A DNA stretch of 64,000 nt from Sphingopyxis panaciterrae (lineage in GTDB: Bacteria > Pseudomonadota > Alphaproteobacteria > Sphingomonadales > Sphingomonadaceae), in the NCBI RefSeq assembly GCF_011762125.1, contig NZ_JAASQN010000001.1, positions 186,001 to 250,000 of the forward strand. The letters are read 5' to 3'. Under the pieces are notes generated by a model. The model was not told the DNA's origin, ran no database searches, and worked only from the letters and a program-made list of their open reading frames with translations. Both the position numbers and the translations under genes were made by a program. Of this stretch, positions 14,876-23,577 are shown piece by piece (position 1 is the first letter of the stretch; the number at the start of each line of letters is the position of its first letter).

Positions 14876-17728
14876 ATGACGGGTCGTTACAAGTTGCGCT
14901 GCGTGGTGCTTGCCGGAGTCAGCAGCATGGCATTGCTCGGCGCGCCGCGCGCTTTCGCGCAGGATGATGCGCCAGCCGCCGCCGACCCGGCGCAGCAACT
15001 CGACGACACGGATGCCGGCAGCGCGGATGAAATCGTCGTGCGCGGCGTGCGCGGCAGCCTGTTGCGTTCGATCCAGGCCAAACGCGATGCAGACACCATC
15101 GTCGATGCCATTTCGGCCGAAGAACTCGGCAAGTTCCCTAACCGGAACGTCGCCGAGGCGCTCGCCAATATTCCCGGGATCACCGTCGGCCGCGACGGCC
15201 GCGGCGAGGGGCGCGCGATCACTATTCGCGGTCTTGGCGAGAATTTCGCGATCACCACCCTCAACGGCCGGATCCTCCCGACCGACGGCCCCGATCGTTC
15301 CTTTGCCTTCGACGTCCTCCCGTCCGAAATCATCTCGGGCGCCGAAGTGCAAAAGGCCGTGCGCTCCTCCGAACTCGAAGGCAGCATCGGCGGCAACGTC
15401 GACCTGCGCACCGCGCGCCCGCTCGACCGGTCGGGCTTTCACGCCTCGGCCGCGGTCGAGGGGCAGTATAACGACCTCGCCGACAAGGGCGGTTACAAGG
15501 TCAGCGGCGTGGTCAGCACGACCTTCGCCGACGATACCATGGGACTGATGTTCGGCATCAGCTACAACAAGTATAAGTTCCGCACCGAAAATCTCGGCGA
15601 ATATTCGATCACCGACGGGACCGAGGCGGGTTATGGCGTCGACTTCAACGGCGACGGGCAGATCAATCCCGACGAAAATGGCCCGGCCTATATCTGGCCC
15701 GACTATTACAGCGTCGGATATGTCACCGGCCAGCGCGAGCGCATCGGCGCGGCGGGATCGTTCCAGTGGAAACCGTCGAGCGATTTCGAACTGACAATCG
15801 ACGGCCTCTACAGCCGTTTCAACGTCAAACAGCATAATTACCGGTCGTCGAACTACCTCAATCCGCTGGGCGACGACGGGTCGCTGCGCTGGGATCCTGC
15901 GTCGATCACGACCGATGCCAACAATGTCGTCACCGGCTTCTCGCTGAACGATATGGTGGCCGAAGTGCTCACGACCGACGAACCGCGCAAAAGCCAGACC
16001 TATCAGTTCGGCGGCCACATCGACTGGACCGCGACCGACCGCCTCAAGCTCCGTTTCGACGGCTATTATGGCAAGGCGCGCGATACCACCGGCGGCCGCA
16101 ACCGCTTCGTCGTTGCGGGCATCACGGGCGCCTCGGCCATATTTGCGACGCGCGACGGCGGATTGCCCGATCTCGACATCATGATTCCCGGCGGCCGCAG
16201 CCTGTCGGAGGCGACCAACGACGACTTCCGCGCGCATTATATCGGCATCCAGGGCCAGAATATCACCGACCGTACGCAAGGCATGAAGGTCGACGGCGAG
16301 TATGAGGTGGACAGCGGATACTTCAAGTCGATCAGCTTCGGCGGGGCCTGGACCGACCGCAAGAAGACCGTCGACACGATCGACAACCAATATACGACCT
16401 CGTGCAATTACTGCGGCTACCCCTTCACCTTCGGCGAACTCGGCGCCGACGTGGTGCGGCCCGGCGGCGGCAAGATCCTGGGCAAGCTGGCGGGCAACTT
16501 CCCGCGCAATTTCCCTTCCTTCGACATCGACACCTATCTTGGCGCCCTGCCGCGTGCCGACAATAATCCGGCGATCCTCAACCCCAACAGCTGCCTCGAC
16601 GACACGGGCGCTGCGATCCCGGGCTGCACGCTGTCGCCCTATCCGGCGGGATACTCCAACCAGGTGATCGAGTCCGACCTGCCGGCATCCTATCGCATCA
16701 AGGAACGGACGTGGGCGGGGTATTTCCAGTTCAATCTCGACGGCGGCAACTGGCGCGCGGACATCGGCGCGCGCGTCGTCGCGACCAAAGTCTCCTCGGT
16801 CGGCTATGGCGCCAGCATCGCCAGCATCATCCCGCGCGCGGGAACGCAGGACAATGCCGTCACCTTCAACCCGGTCGAGCCGATCAACGGCGGCGGCGAC
16901 TATCTGCGCCTGCTGCCCGCGGTCAACTTCGCCTATGATATCACCGACGACCTGCGGATCCGCCTCGCTGCCTCGCAGGCGATCTCCCGCCCGACGTTCG
17001 GCGAGCTGTCGCCGGCGAAGGATGCGACCTCGGCACAATCGGGCACCTACATCATCTATGATGCGGGCAACCCGAACCTCAAGCCGACCGAAGCCGACCA
17101 GTTCGACGTCTCGCTCGAATATTATCCGTCCAACCGTCTCGCCCTCACCGTCGCGGCTTTCTACAAGCATATCACCAACTTCGTCTCGAGCGTGCCGGTC
17201 GATGTGCTGATCACGCCCACCAACCAGCCCGCCAACCAGCAGCAAAGCTATCCGTTCGTCGAATTTCAGGTGGTCAATGGTGACAGCGCGAAGGTTTACG
17301 GCATCGAAGTCGGCGGCCAATATTTCCTCGACAATGGTTTCGGCGTCCAGGCGAACCTGACCTACAACCATTCGCGGGCGACGTCGGGCGACGTGACGAC
17401 CGACCTGCCGGGCGCCATCCCGCTCTCGGCAAACGCCAAGCTGTTCTATGAAAAGAACGGTATCGGCGCCCAGGTCTCGTACAGCTACCAGTCGCGCCAC
17501 ACCTACGCCCAGTCGGGCAACCTGGCCTATCTTCCGGTCAAGGAGGAGGCTTATCACGAGGTGTCGGCGAGCCTGTCCTACGACATAACCGACAATCTAT
17601 CGGTCTACGTCCAGGGATCCAACTTGCTGGGTTCGGCGATCAAACGCTTCAACGACCTGCGCAACGTTCCGAACTTCTACGAATATTCGGGACGCTCATT
17701 CTTCTTTGGCGTCCGCGCGCGCATGTAA
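14876..17728 (+). CDS. TonB-dependent receptor of the amino-sugar cluster
   Basis: A 950-residue outer-membrane receptor of the large Sphingomonad/Caulobacter carbohydrate type. It has a signal peptide (about residues 1-29, ending RAFA before QDD), a TonB box-like DEIVVRGVRGSL, a plug domain with GKFPNRNVAEALANIPG, GRGEGRAITIRGLG and the ELEGSIGGNVDLRT segment, then the beta-barrel ending in FFFGVRARM. The start at 14876 is preferred (GGAG in front) over the in-frame start at 14825. It is divergent from agaR with an AgaR-like operator between, so it probably imports GalNAc-containing glycans (inference). A factor-independent terminator follows. Confidence 0.88.
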   Translation: MTGRYKLRCVVLAGVSSMALLGAPRAFAQDDAPAAADPAQQLDDTDAGSADEIVVRGVRGSLLRSIQAKRDADTIVDAISAEELGKFPNRNVAEALANIPGITVGRDGRGEGRAITIRGLGENFAITTLNGRILPTDGPDRSFAFDVLPSEIISGAEVQKAVRSSELEGSIGGNVDLRTARPLDRSGFHASAAVEGQYNDLADKGGYKVSGVVSTTFADDTMGLMFGISYNKYKFRTENLGEYSITDGTEAGYGVDFNGDGQINPDENGPAYIWPDYYSVGYVTGQRERIGAAGSFQWKPSSDFELTIDGLYSRFNVKQHNYRSSNYLNPLGDDGSLRWDPASITTDANNVVTGFSLNDMVAEVLTTDEPRKSQTYQFGGHIDWTATDRLKLRFDGYYGKARDTTGGRNRFVVAGITGASAIFATRDGGLPDLDIMIPGGRSLSEATNDDFRAHYIGIQGQNITDRTQGMKVDGEYEVDSGYFKSISFGGAWTDRKKTVDTIDNQYTTSCNYCGYPFTFGELGADVVRPGGGKILGKLAGNFPRNFPSFDIDTYLGALPRADNNPAILNPNSCLDDTGAAIPGCTLSPYPAGYSNQVIESDLPASYRIKERTWAGYFQFNLDGGNWRADIGARVVATKVSSVGYGASIASIIPRAGTQDNAVTFNPVEPINGGGDYLRLLPAVNFAYDITDDLRIRLAASQAISRPTFGELSPAKDATSAQSGTYIIYDAGNPNLKPTEADQFDVSLEYYPSNRLALTVAAFYKHITNFVSSVPVDVLITPTNQPANQQQSYPFVEFQVVNGDSAKVYGIEVGGQYFLDNGFGVQANLTYNHSRATSGDVTTDLPGAIPLSANAKLFYEKNGIGAQVSYSYQSRHTYAQSGNLAYLPVKEEAYHEVSASLSYDITDNLSVYVQGSNLLGSAIKRFNDLRNVPNFYEYSGRSFFFGVRARM

Positions 17729-17739
17729 GAGGGTATCCG

Positions 17740-17784
17740 GCGAAGGCTGCTGCGCCACCGCGGTAGCCTTCGCAATCCTCTTTT
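17740..17784 (+). terminator. Rho-independent terminator after the TonB receptor
   Basis: GCGAAGGCT (17740-17748) pairs perfectly with AGCCTTCGC (17765-17773), with a 16-nt loop, followed by a T-rich run (AATCCTCTTTT). It lies 11 bp after the receptor stop codon. Confidence 0.75.
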
Positions 17785-17828
17785 ACCAGCCGCGTGTCTG
17801 CAACCGGGGCGGGACGATCGCTTGCGTG

Positions 17829-18461
17829 TCACTCACCGACCTGGCCCGAAAAGGTCGCGCGATAATCATCGACGGCCAGCATGAGCCCTTCGATTTCGGC
17901 CCGGACTATCCGGATATGAAGGTCGTCCTGGCCATTCGGCCGTCCCTTGAACTTGAGATTCCAGTCGTCCGCCCGCGCCAGGACAGATCTCAGCAGCGTC
18001 TCATCGACCGAAAAGACCAGTTTCATGGTCAGCGCGCAATCGCCGTTGAACTCGCTATTCGGACACATGCTGTCGTCTCCGCGTTGCGCGCGATCCAGCG
18101 ATTGTGCCACGAGTTTGCCGTCCCGGCCCTCGAAGTGGACGATATGATAGGAACGCTGCGAGCCCTGATAGCGCAGCGCCTGATGCACTTCGAACCGGGT
18201 ATCGCCGCTTTGTTTGTCGATATGGGCTTCGACATGACTGTCGGCCCAGGTTGAGCCATTCACCCGCCATTCCTTGCGAAAGCCCTTGTGGGTCGAGATG
18301 ATGATCGCGAATTCCAGATCATCGTCGTCGATCGTGGCAGCGGACTGAAATGCTACGGCATCCATCTTTGCGAGTTGCCTCGGCACCGTGGGTTTGTTCG
18401 CCAAGGCGGGCGAGGCCAGCATTGCTGCCGCAAGACCAAGGGTCAGGCTGGAAAGACGCAC
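17829..18461 (-). CDS. Periplasmic protein of unknown function
   Basis: A 210-residue protein that I do not recognise. The start is GTG at 18461, with AGGAG seven bases upstream. From it a clean signal peptide results (VRLSSLTLGLAAAMLASPALA, cut before NKP), whereas the longer open frame to 18749 gives an arginine-rich non-signal N-terminus. The mature part is rich in charged residues and predicted beta strands (DDLEFAIIISTHKGFRKEWRVNG, YHIVHFEGRDGKLVAQS) and has two cysteines (CPNSEFNGDC) that could form a disulfide. It is convergent with the TonB receptor gene and not obviously linked to the two-component system on the other side. Confidence 0.6.
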   Translation of the reverse strand: MRLSSLTLGLAAAMLASPALANKPTVPRQLAKMDAVAFQSAATIDDDDLEFAIIISTHKGFRKEWRVNGSTWADSHVEAHIDKQSGDTRFEVHQALRYQGSQRSYHIVHFEGRDGKLVAQSLDRAQRGDDSMCPNSEFNGDCALTMKLVFSVDETLLRSVLARADDWNLKFKGRPNGQDDLHIRIVRAEIEGLMLAVDDYRATFSGQVGE

Positions 18462-18962
18462 GATCAAACTCCTGAAAATGCCATGAACCGGCGGCGGGCA
18501 TGCCCGCCGCCGCCCGGGGTCGATAACGGGCGAACCATGCCGCCGGTTGTCGCCAGTGTAATGAAGTGTTGCTGGACCTGACTGCGACGCCGCGCCGCGC
18601 AAACGGCCCGCTTTCATCTGTTTTCGGGACGATATGTTCTGCTGTGCTTGTCGAGATGCGACGCTGCACGAAGGAGCGGCTGTGCGAGCAGGCTGGTGTC
18701 GGAGGCAGGAGCGATGCGACGACACCGCGCCGGCAAACGGCCCGGGCATTCGGGGCGCGGCGGTCGCTTCAGGATGGGATCCCTATGCCCTGATCGCTCT
18801 CCGCTGCGCCTTTTTGCCTTGGTTGTAAGAAAATGTTTCTGTACCCGCTCCAACTCTGGAAGGCTGGCCGGCCGCCCCTATTTGTAGCGAGCAAGGTCAC
18901 CGGACCGCCAGCCTGGCGGCTATGCACGACCTGACGCTTCGAATGAATGGTTTAGAATTTCA
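18462..18962. other. 501-bp intergenic region without a convincing gene
   Basis: Short frames here have no family resemblance, no ribosome-binding site and arginine-rich composition, so none is called. The only structured signal noticed is the TGTAAGAAAATGTTTC motif at 18824-18840 (listed separately), about 120 bp before the response regulator gene. The promoter of the unknown periplasmic gene must also lie here. Confidence 0.5.
18824..18840 (-). promoter_or_regulatory. Candidate response-regulator box upstream of the two-component genes
   Basis: On the minus strand this reads AGAAACATTTTCTTACA, which matches GGAAACATTTGCTTACA upstream of the carbonic anhydrase gene (21279-21295) at 15 of 17 positions. 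No other copy was noticed in the window. It may be the binding site of the adjacent OmpR-type regulator. Confidence 0.4.
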
Positions 18963-19673
18963 ATGACTGCCTCCACAATTTTGATCGTTGAGGATGATCC
19001 GGCCTTGCGGACGCTTACGGCCCGCGCGCTCCAGCAAAATGGTTACCAGGTCCGGCCGGCGGCGTCGGCGCCCGAAATGTGGTTGGCACTCGATGTCGGG
19101 GCGGTCGACCTTGTCCTTCTCGACATCATGCTGCCAGGGACCAGCGGTCTCGATCTCTGTCGCCAGCTTCGCCAGTTGAGCGATGTCCCGATCATCTTCG
19201 TCAGCGCGAAGGGTGGCGAAACCGATCGCATCGTCGGACTCGAACTGGGTGCCGATGACTATCTCGCAAAACCATTCAGCACGCGCGAGCTGATCGCTCG
19301 CGTGCGCGCGGTGCTCCGCCGCGGACGCCTCGACCGCCAGCATGGCGAGGGGGGGCAGGGGGTCGCTACCTTCGCGGGCTGGACAGTCAATTTTTCGCGG
19401 CGGCAATTGCATTCGCCCACCGGCGCAATCGTCGAGTTGACGGGCGCGGAGTTCGATCTCCTGTCAAGCTTTCTGGAGAATCCCCAGCGCGTCATCGCGC
19501 GGGAGCGGCTGATCGAACTGTCGCGCACCCGGCTGGGCGATGCTTCGGATCGCAGCGTCGATGTTTTGGTCAGCCGTTTGCGGCGCAAGCTGTCGCACAA
19601 GGACGAAAGTGCGCCAATCATTACCGTGCGCGGCGTGGGTTATATGTTCAACGTCGAAGTGTCGCGCCGGTGA
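18963..19673 (+). CDS. OmpR/PhoB-family response regulator
   Basis: A 236-residue two-domain regulator. The receiver domain has the acidic pair E10/D11-D12, phospho-acceptor D54 (LVLLDIMLPG), a serine in FVSAK and lysine K103 (YLAKPFS). The C-terminal winged-helix DNA-binding domain follows, with ELTGAEFDLLSSFLENP, a recognition-helix region RSVDVLVSRLRRKL and a GVGYMF hairpin. It overlaps the sensor kinase gene by GTGA, so the two are co-translated. No inducing signal can be read from the sequence; targets may include the downstream carbonic anhydrase operon through a shared motif (see findings). Confidence 0.92.
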   Translation: MTASTILIVEDDPALRTLTARALQQNGYQVRPAASAPEMWLALDVGAVDLVLLDIMLPGTSGLDLCRQLRQLSDVPIIFVSAKGGETDRIVGLELGADDYLAKPFSTRELIARVRAVLRRGRLDRQHGEGGQGVATFAGWTVNFSRRQLHSPTGAIVELTGAEFDLLSSFLENPQRVIARERLIELSRTRLGDASDRSVDVLVSRLRRKLSHKDESAPIITVRGVGYMFNVEVSRR

Positions 19674-20983
19674 CCGATGCCATACGGCCGTCGCTTGGAT
19701 TGGTTGGCCGGATATTCCTGATCCTGCTGCTGGCGATCACGATCGAATTCACCGTCAGCACCTTTCTTCATGAACGGGCGGGGCAACTGCGCGTCGAGGA
19801 GGATGAGGCGCACCGCGTGGCCGAGCATCTGGCGGCCGCCAGCCGGTTACTGAATGCGCGTCCCCGCAGCGAGCGCCCCGAGCTGGCGGCCCGTCTGTCG
19901 AGTGAAACCTTCATCGTCGAATGGCATCCCACCAGCCTTCCGCTCATGCCGATGGCGGCGCCGCTCAACGAAATGCGCATGCAGATTATCGGATGGGAGC
20001 CCGCTCTGGGGCAAGAGAATTTGCGCCTGCATCTGAAGGAGCCGGGCCGCAACGGCAAGGTGGCCGGTCAGCTGTCGCTGGCCGACGGAAGCTCGCTGGA
20101 ATTCAAGGCGACGCAGCTCGTCGACCCCTCTCGCCTCCGGATCAATCGGTTCCTGTTGGCGCTGGTGCCAGCCATCGCGCTGATCTTTATCGGCGGACTG
20201 CTGATGCGCCGTATCTTGTCGCCGATGCGGATGCTTGTGCGCGCCGTGGGCCGCATCGGCGAAGGCGGCACCGTGGTCCTTCCCGAGGTCGGGGTGTCGG
20301 AAATCCGGCGCGTTATTTCGGCCTTTAACGAAATGCAGGCGCGTATCCATCAGCTCATTACGGACCGTACGGAAGCGCTTGCTTCGGTCGGGCACGACTT
20401 GCGCACGCCGCTGGCGCGGCTGCAATTGCGAACGGAGTCGATCACCGATCCGGGCCTGCGTCTTTCGATCCAGAAGGATGTCGGCGAAATGGAGGCGATG
20501 GTCGCGTCGCTCCTCGCCTATTACGGCGGAGACAGCGATCCTGAAAAGCCTGTCCAGACAGACATCGCGGTCATGGCGGCGACGATTGTCGACGACGCCT
20601 CGGACATGGGCGATCTGGCTGTCTATCAAGGACCGGACCATTTCGAAATTATCGTTCGTCCTCTGGCGCTTAAAAGAGCGTTGTCCAATCTCGTGGAGAA
20701 TGCGATAAAATATGCAGGCGGGGCAGAGGTAAGCCTGCGAACCGAAAGCGGGCGGGTCGTCCTCTGCGTCGAGGACGGCGGGCCGGGCATCCCCGAAGAT
20801 GAACTGGAGCATGTGCTCGAGCCCTTCGTGCGGCTGGATCCTGCGCGGAGCCGGGATACGCACGGGCTCGGCCTGGGAATCCCCATCGCCCGGCGCGCGG
20901 CGGCGCGGGAGGGCGGCGCCCTCCGGCTTGCCAATCGATCGACCGGGGGACTGCGCGCCGAGATCGACATTCCGCTGGGCTAG
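19670..20983 (+). CDS. Sensor histidine kinase (EnvZ-like topology)
   Basis: A 437-residue membrane kinase started by GTG at 19670, overlapping the regulator stop. Layout: TM1 about 13-33, periplasmic sensor region 34-160, TM2 about 161-179, HAMP 181-233, dimerisation/phospho-acceptor domain with H242 (SVGHDLRTPLARLQ), then the ATPase domain with N box NLVENAIKYA, G1 DGGPGIP and G2 GLGLGIPIAR. All catalytic boxes are intact. The stop codon lies inside the left arm of the inverted-repeat element at 20977-21255, yet the C-terminus (RAEIDIPLG) is family-typical, so the element does not seem to truncate it. Confidence 0.92.
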   Translation: MTDAIRPSLGLVGRIFLILLLAITIEFTVSTFLHERAGQLRVEEDEAHRVAEHLAAASRLLNARPRSERPELAARLSSETFIVEWHPTSLPLMPMAAPLNEMRMQIIGWEPALGQENLRLHLKEPGRNGKVAGQLSLADGSSLEFKATQLVDPSRLRINRFLLALVPAIALIFIGGLLMRRILSPMRMLVRAVGRIGEGGTVVLPEVGVSEIRRVISAFNEMQARIHQLITDRTEALASVGHDLRTPLARLQLRTESITDPGLRLSIQKDVGEMEAMVASLLAYYGGDSDPEKPVQTDIAVMAATIVDDASDMGDLAVYQGPDHFEIIVRPLALKRALSNLVENAIKYAGGAEVSLRTESGRVVLCVEDGGPGIPEDELEHVLEPFVRLDPARSRDTHGLGLGIPIARRAAAREGGALRLANRSTGGLRAEIDIPLG

Positions 20984-21255
20984 AGCGTGTGACATGACGT
21001 TGAGCCACCGTGACGGAGCCGATTTTGGCCGAGTGCGAGGCGCGAGGAGCGGCGCGATGCGGGACATCGTGCGCGACGAGCAACGTGGCAATCGGCCAAA
21101 ATCGGCCCGCCCCGCAGGGGTTGCCCCCGGAAGCCCGCCGGGCGGCGGCGCGTCTCTGGACCGGGCCACCGGCTCGGCCGGCGAGACGCTTCTTGCCGGC
21201 GAACTTCCGGGGGCAATCACGGTGGCTCAACGTCATGTCATCAGGCTCTAAGCCC
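20977..21255. repeat. Three-arm inverted-repeat element (MITE-like or structured RNA)
   Basis: The outer inverted repeat contains a perfect 24-bp core: TGACATGACGTTGAGCCACC plus GTGA at 20990-21013, mirrored at 21217-21240. Imperfect extension (GGGC-TAGAGC against GCTCTAAGCCC) reaches 20977 and 21255. Inside are two further perfect 13-bp stems side by side: CCGATTTTGGCCG (21019-21031) with CGGCCAAAATCGG (21093-21105), and TTGCCCCCGGAAG (21121-21133) with CTTCCGGGGGCAA (21204-21216). The right hairpin abuts the outer arm. GCGTCTC/GAGACGC adds a nested stem. Folded, it is a three-way junction. The region holds no credible gene and separates the sensor kinase from the carbonic anhydrase. Confidence 0.8.
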
Positions 21256-21266
21256 GTCAGCAACAC

Positions 21267-21295
21267 TTTCTTACAACGGGAAACATTTGCTTACA
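21267..21295 (+). promoter_or_regulatory. Candidate regulator box upstream of carbonic anhydrase
   Basis: TTTCTTACA at 21267-21275 and TTTGCTTACA at 21286-21295 place two CTTACA units exactly 20 bp apart (two helical turns), with GAAACATTT between. The second unit with its flank matches the motif upstream of the response regulator gene. Confidence 0.4.
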
Positions 21296-21379
21296 TAAGT
21301 GCTGCATCGCAGCAAAGTTCGGGGCCTACCTCCTGCTTCGCGCCGCCTCTCCCTTCGGCGCCAATCAAGGAGTTACCCG

Positions 21380-22069
21380 GTGAACGAGCTGATCGGTCGC
21401 GTCTTTTCCTTCGAAAAGCAGACTTTCCCCAATCAAAGCACGCTCTATGGACGCCTTGCCAGCGACGGACAGAGCCCGAAGGCACTGATGATATCCTGCG
21501 CGGATTCGCGCATCGTCCCGGAGCACATCATGCAGGCCGAGCCTGGTGATCTGTTTGTATGCCGCAACGCTGGCAATATCGTGCCTCCCTTCGCGACGCA
21601 AAATGGTGGCGTCTCTTCAACCGTCGAATATGCGGTCGCCGCGCTTGGCGTTCGGGACATCATCGTCTGCGGGCATTCGGATTGCGGCGCGATGAAGGCA
21701 CTGGCCGTCAATCAGGACCTGACCGGCATGCCGAATGTCGCGGCATGGCTGCGTCATTCGCACGCCGCGCACAAGGTGGTGACCGACAGCTATCCGGCAA
21801 TGGATGACATCCAGCGGATCCGTGCGGTCTCGCTCGAAAATGTGGTCATTCAGCTTGCCCATCTGCGCACCCATCCCGCGGTGGCAGCGGGCCTCGCACG
21901 CGGGGAAATCGCGCTCCACGGCTGGTTCGTCGACATCCACGCAGGCTGCATACTCGGCCTGGACGGAGCGACCGGCCGCTTCGTGCCGCTGCGCGAAGAT
22001 GCTCCGCTGCCTGTCGCGCTGCCGCATGCCTCGCGGCGCGCCGCCGATTTCGCGGAAGCGGTGGGATGA
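21380..22069 (+). CDS. Beta-class carbonic anhydrase
   Basis: A 229-residue cytoplasmic enzyme interconverting CO2 and bicarbonate. Zinc ligands and catalytic dyad are visible: C40-x-D42-x-R44 (SCADSR) and H99-x-x-C102 (GHSDCGAM). RNAGNIVPP and GGVSSTVEYAV are also family-typical. The start is GTG at 21380, preceded by AAGGAG with 8-bp spacing; the frame continues up to 21299 without such a site. It overlaps the SulP transporter gene as ATGA, indicating that bicarbonate formation and anion transport are produced together. Confidence 0.93.
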   Translation: MNELIGRVFSFEKQTFPNQSTLYGRLASDGQSPKALMISCADSRIVPEHIMQAEPGDLFVCRNAGNIVPPFATQNGGVSSTVEYAVAALGVRDIIVCGHSDCGAMKALAVNQDLTGMPNVAAWLRHSHAAHKVVTDSYPAMDDIQRIRAVSLENVVIQLAHLRTHPAVAAGLARGEIALHGWFVDIHAGCILGLDGATGRFVPLREDAPLPVALPHASRRAADFAEAVG

Positions 22070-23577
22070 ACATCGCCATGCCATCTCTCGGCAAGACCTT
22101 CTCTCGCGATTTCACCGCGTCGATCGTCGTCTTTCTGGTTGCGATGCCATTATGCATGGGAATCGCGATCGCCTCGGGGGTGCCGCCCGAAAAGGGACTG
22201 ATTACCGGAATCATCGGCGGTATCGTCGTCGGTGCGCTTGCCGGGTCTCCGCTGCAGGTCAGCGGGCCGGCAGCGGGGCTTGCCGTTATCGTCTTTGAAA
22301 TCGTGCGCGATCAGGGGCTTTCGGCGCTGGGTCCGATCCTCGTCCTCGCCGGGCTCATCCAGATTGCGGCCGGCGTTTTCCGGCTCGGGGGCTGGTTCCG
22401 GGCAATTTCACCCGCCGTCGTTCACGGCATGCTCGCGGGAATCGGCTTGCTGATCGTGCTCGGCCAGTTCCACGTGCTGTTCGACGCCAAGCCGCTCCCC
22501 GGCGGGATCGATAACCTCGTGGCAATGCCTGGCCGCATCCTTGGCCTGACGCCGGGCGGCGGAGCGCTCGCCGCTTTCGCTGTCGGCGTGTTGACGATTG
22601 CAGCGATGCTTGGCTGGGAGCGTTGGCGTCCGCAAAGCGCGCGCCTCGTGCCCGGCGCGCTCATTGGCGTGCTGGCCGCGACCCTCGTTGCCTATGGCTT
22701 CGGGCTCGACGTCATCCGCGTCGATGTTCCGCAATCGATTGTCGGGGCTATCGCGTTACCCGATGCAGGGATATTCCAGCGTTTTGCGGAGCCTGCCCTG
22801 ATCGCAACCGCGATCGCAATCGCATTTATCGCGAGCGCCGAAACCTTGCTTTCGGCAGCGGCCGTGGACCGGATGCACGACGGCGTGCGCACGAACTATA
22901 ATAAGGAACTGCGCGCGCAGGGGGTCGGCAATCTGCTCTGCGGGGTTGCGGGCGCGCTTCCCATGACAGGCGTGATCGTGCGCAGCTCGGCCAATGTACA
23001 GGCTGGCGGCGTCACGCGGCTTTCGGCGATTCTGCACGGGGTGTGGATCCTCGGGTTCGTCGCGCTGCTGCCGTGGCTCCTGCGCGAAATCCCCATGGCA
23101 GCGCTTGCGGGCGTGCTCGTCGTCACCGGCGTCAAGCTCGTCAGTCTCGACCATGTAAAGCATCTGTTCAACCGCTATGGCCCGCTTCCTGCGCTGATCT
23201 GGGCGGGGACATTCCTGATGGTCGTCACGACCGATCTGCTGACCGGTGTGCTGGTGGGCCTGGCGCTGTCGCTGCTCGAACTCGCGCCGCACATCCGGAG
23301 GCTCCGGCTGCGCACCGATCAGCGGCAAGAGGGTGAGACGCGCGAGATCATGCTCGACGGGACCGCGACCTTTGTGGCCCTGCCCAAGCTCACCGCTCTC
23401 CTCGATGACCTCCCGGCGGCGGGACGATTGCGGCTTAATGTCGAACGGCTGAAGCACATCGATCACACCTGCGCCGAGATGCTCGAGGAGTGGATCAAAC
23501 GGAGGCGGAGCTCGGGCCTTGTTGTCGAACTCCAGGGTGCGACGGGAAGGCTCGAACGACTGGCAGCCGTGGCGTGA
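22066..23577 (+). CDS. SulP-family anion transporter with STAS domain (putative bicarbonate transporter)
   Basis: A 503-residue inner-membrane protein. The N-terminal SulP core shows the typical first part (DFTASIVVFLVAMPLCMGIAIASG, split by helices) and ITGIIGGIVVGALAGSPLQVSGPAAGLAV. About 12 hydrophobic segments are followed by a C-terminal STAS-like domain (about 410-503: EIMLDGTATFVALPKLTALL, RLNVERLKHIDHTCAEML). SulP proteins move sulfate, bicarbonate or other anions. Coupling by ATGA to a carbonic anhydrase gene favours bicarbonate (inference). It overlaps the downstream retropepsin-PDZ gene as GTGA. Confidence 0.88.
   Translation: MNIAMPSLGKTFSRDFTASIVVFLVAMPLCMGIAIASGVPPEKGLITGIIGGIVVGALAGSPLQVSGPAAGLAVIVFEIVRDQGLSALGPILVLAGLIQIAAGVFRLGGWFRAISPAVVHGMLAGIGLLIVLGQFHVLFDAKPLPGGIDNLVAMPGRILGLTPGGGALAAFAVGVLTIAAMLGWERWRPQSARLVPGALIGVLAATLVAYGFGLDVIRVDVPQSIVGAIALPDAGIFQRFAEPALIATAIAIAFIASAETLLSAAAVDRMHDGVRTNYNKELRAQGVGNLLCGVAGALPMTGVIVRSSANVQAGGVTRLSAILHGVWILGFVALLPWLLREIPMAALAGVLVVTGVKLVSLDHVKHLFNRYGPLPALIWAGTFLMVVTTDLLTGVLVGLALSLLELAPHIRRLRLRTDQRQEGETREIMLDGTATFVALPKLTALLDDLPAAGRLRLNVERLKHIDHTCAEMLEEWIKRRRSSGLVVELQGATGRLERLAAVA

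Noticed and set aside
14708-17557. 949-codon open frame antisense to the TonB receptor gene
   Set aside because: High-GC third-position bias creates long antisense frames. The translation has no family features, while the plus-strand frame is a textbook receptor with signal peptide and plug motifs.
18462-18962. Several short open frames in the gap before the response regulator
   Set aside because: No ribosome-binding sites, no recognisable domains and arginine-rich composition; equally open on both strands.
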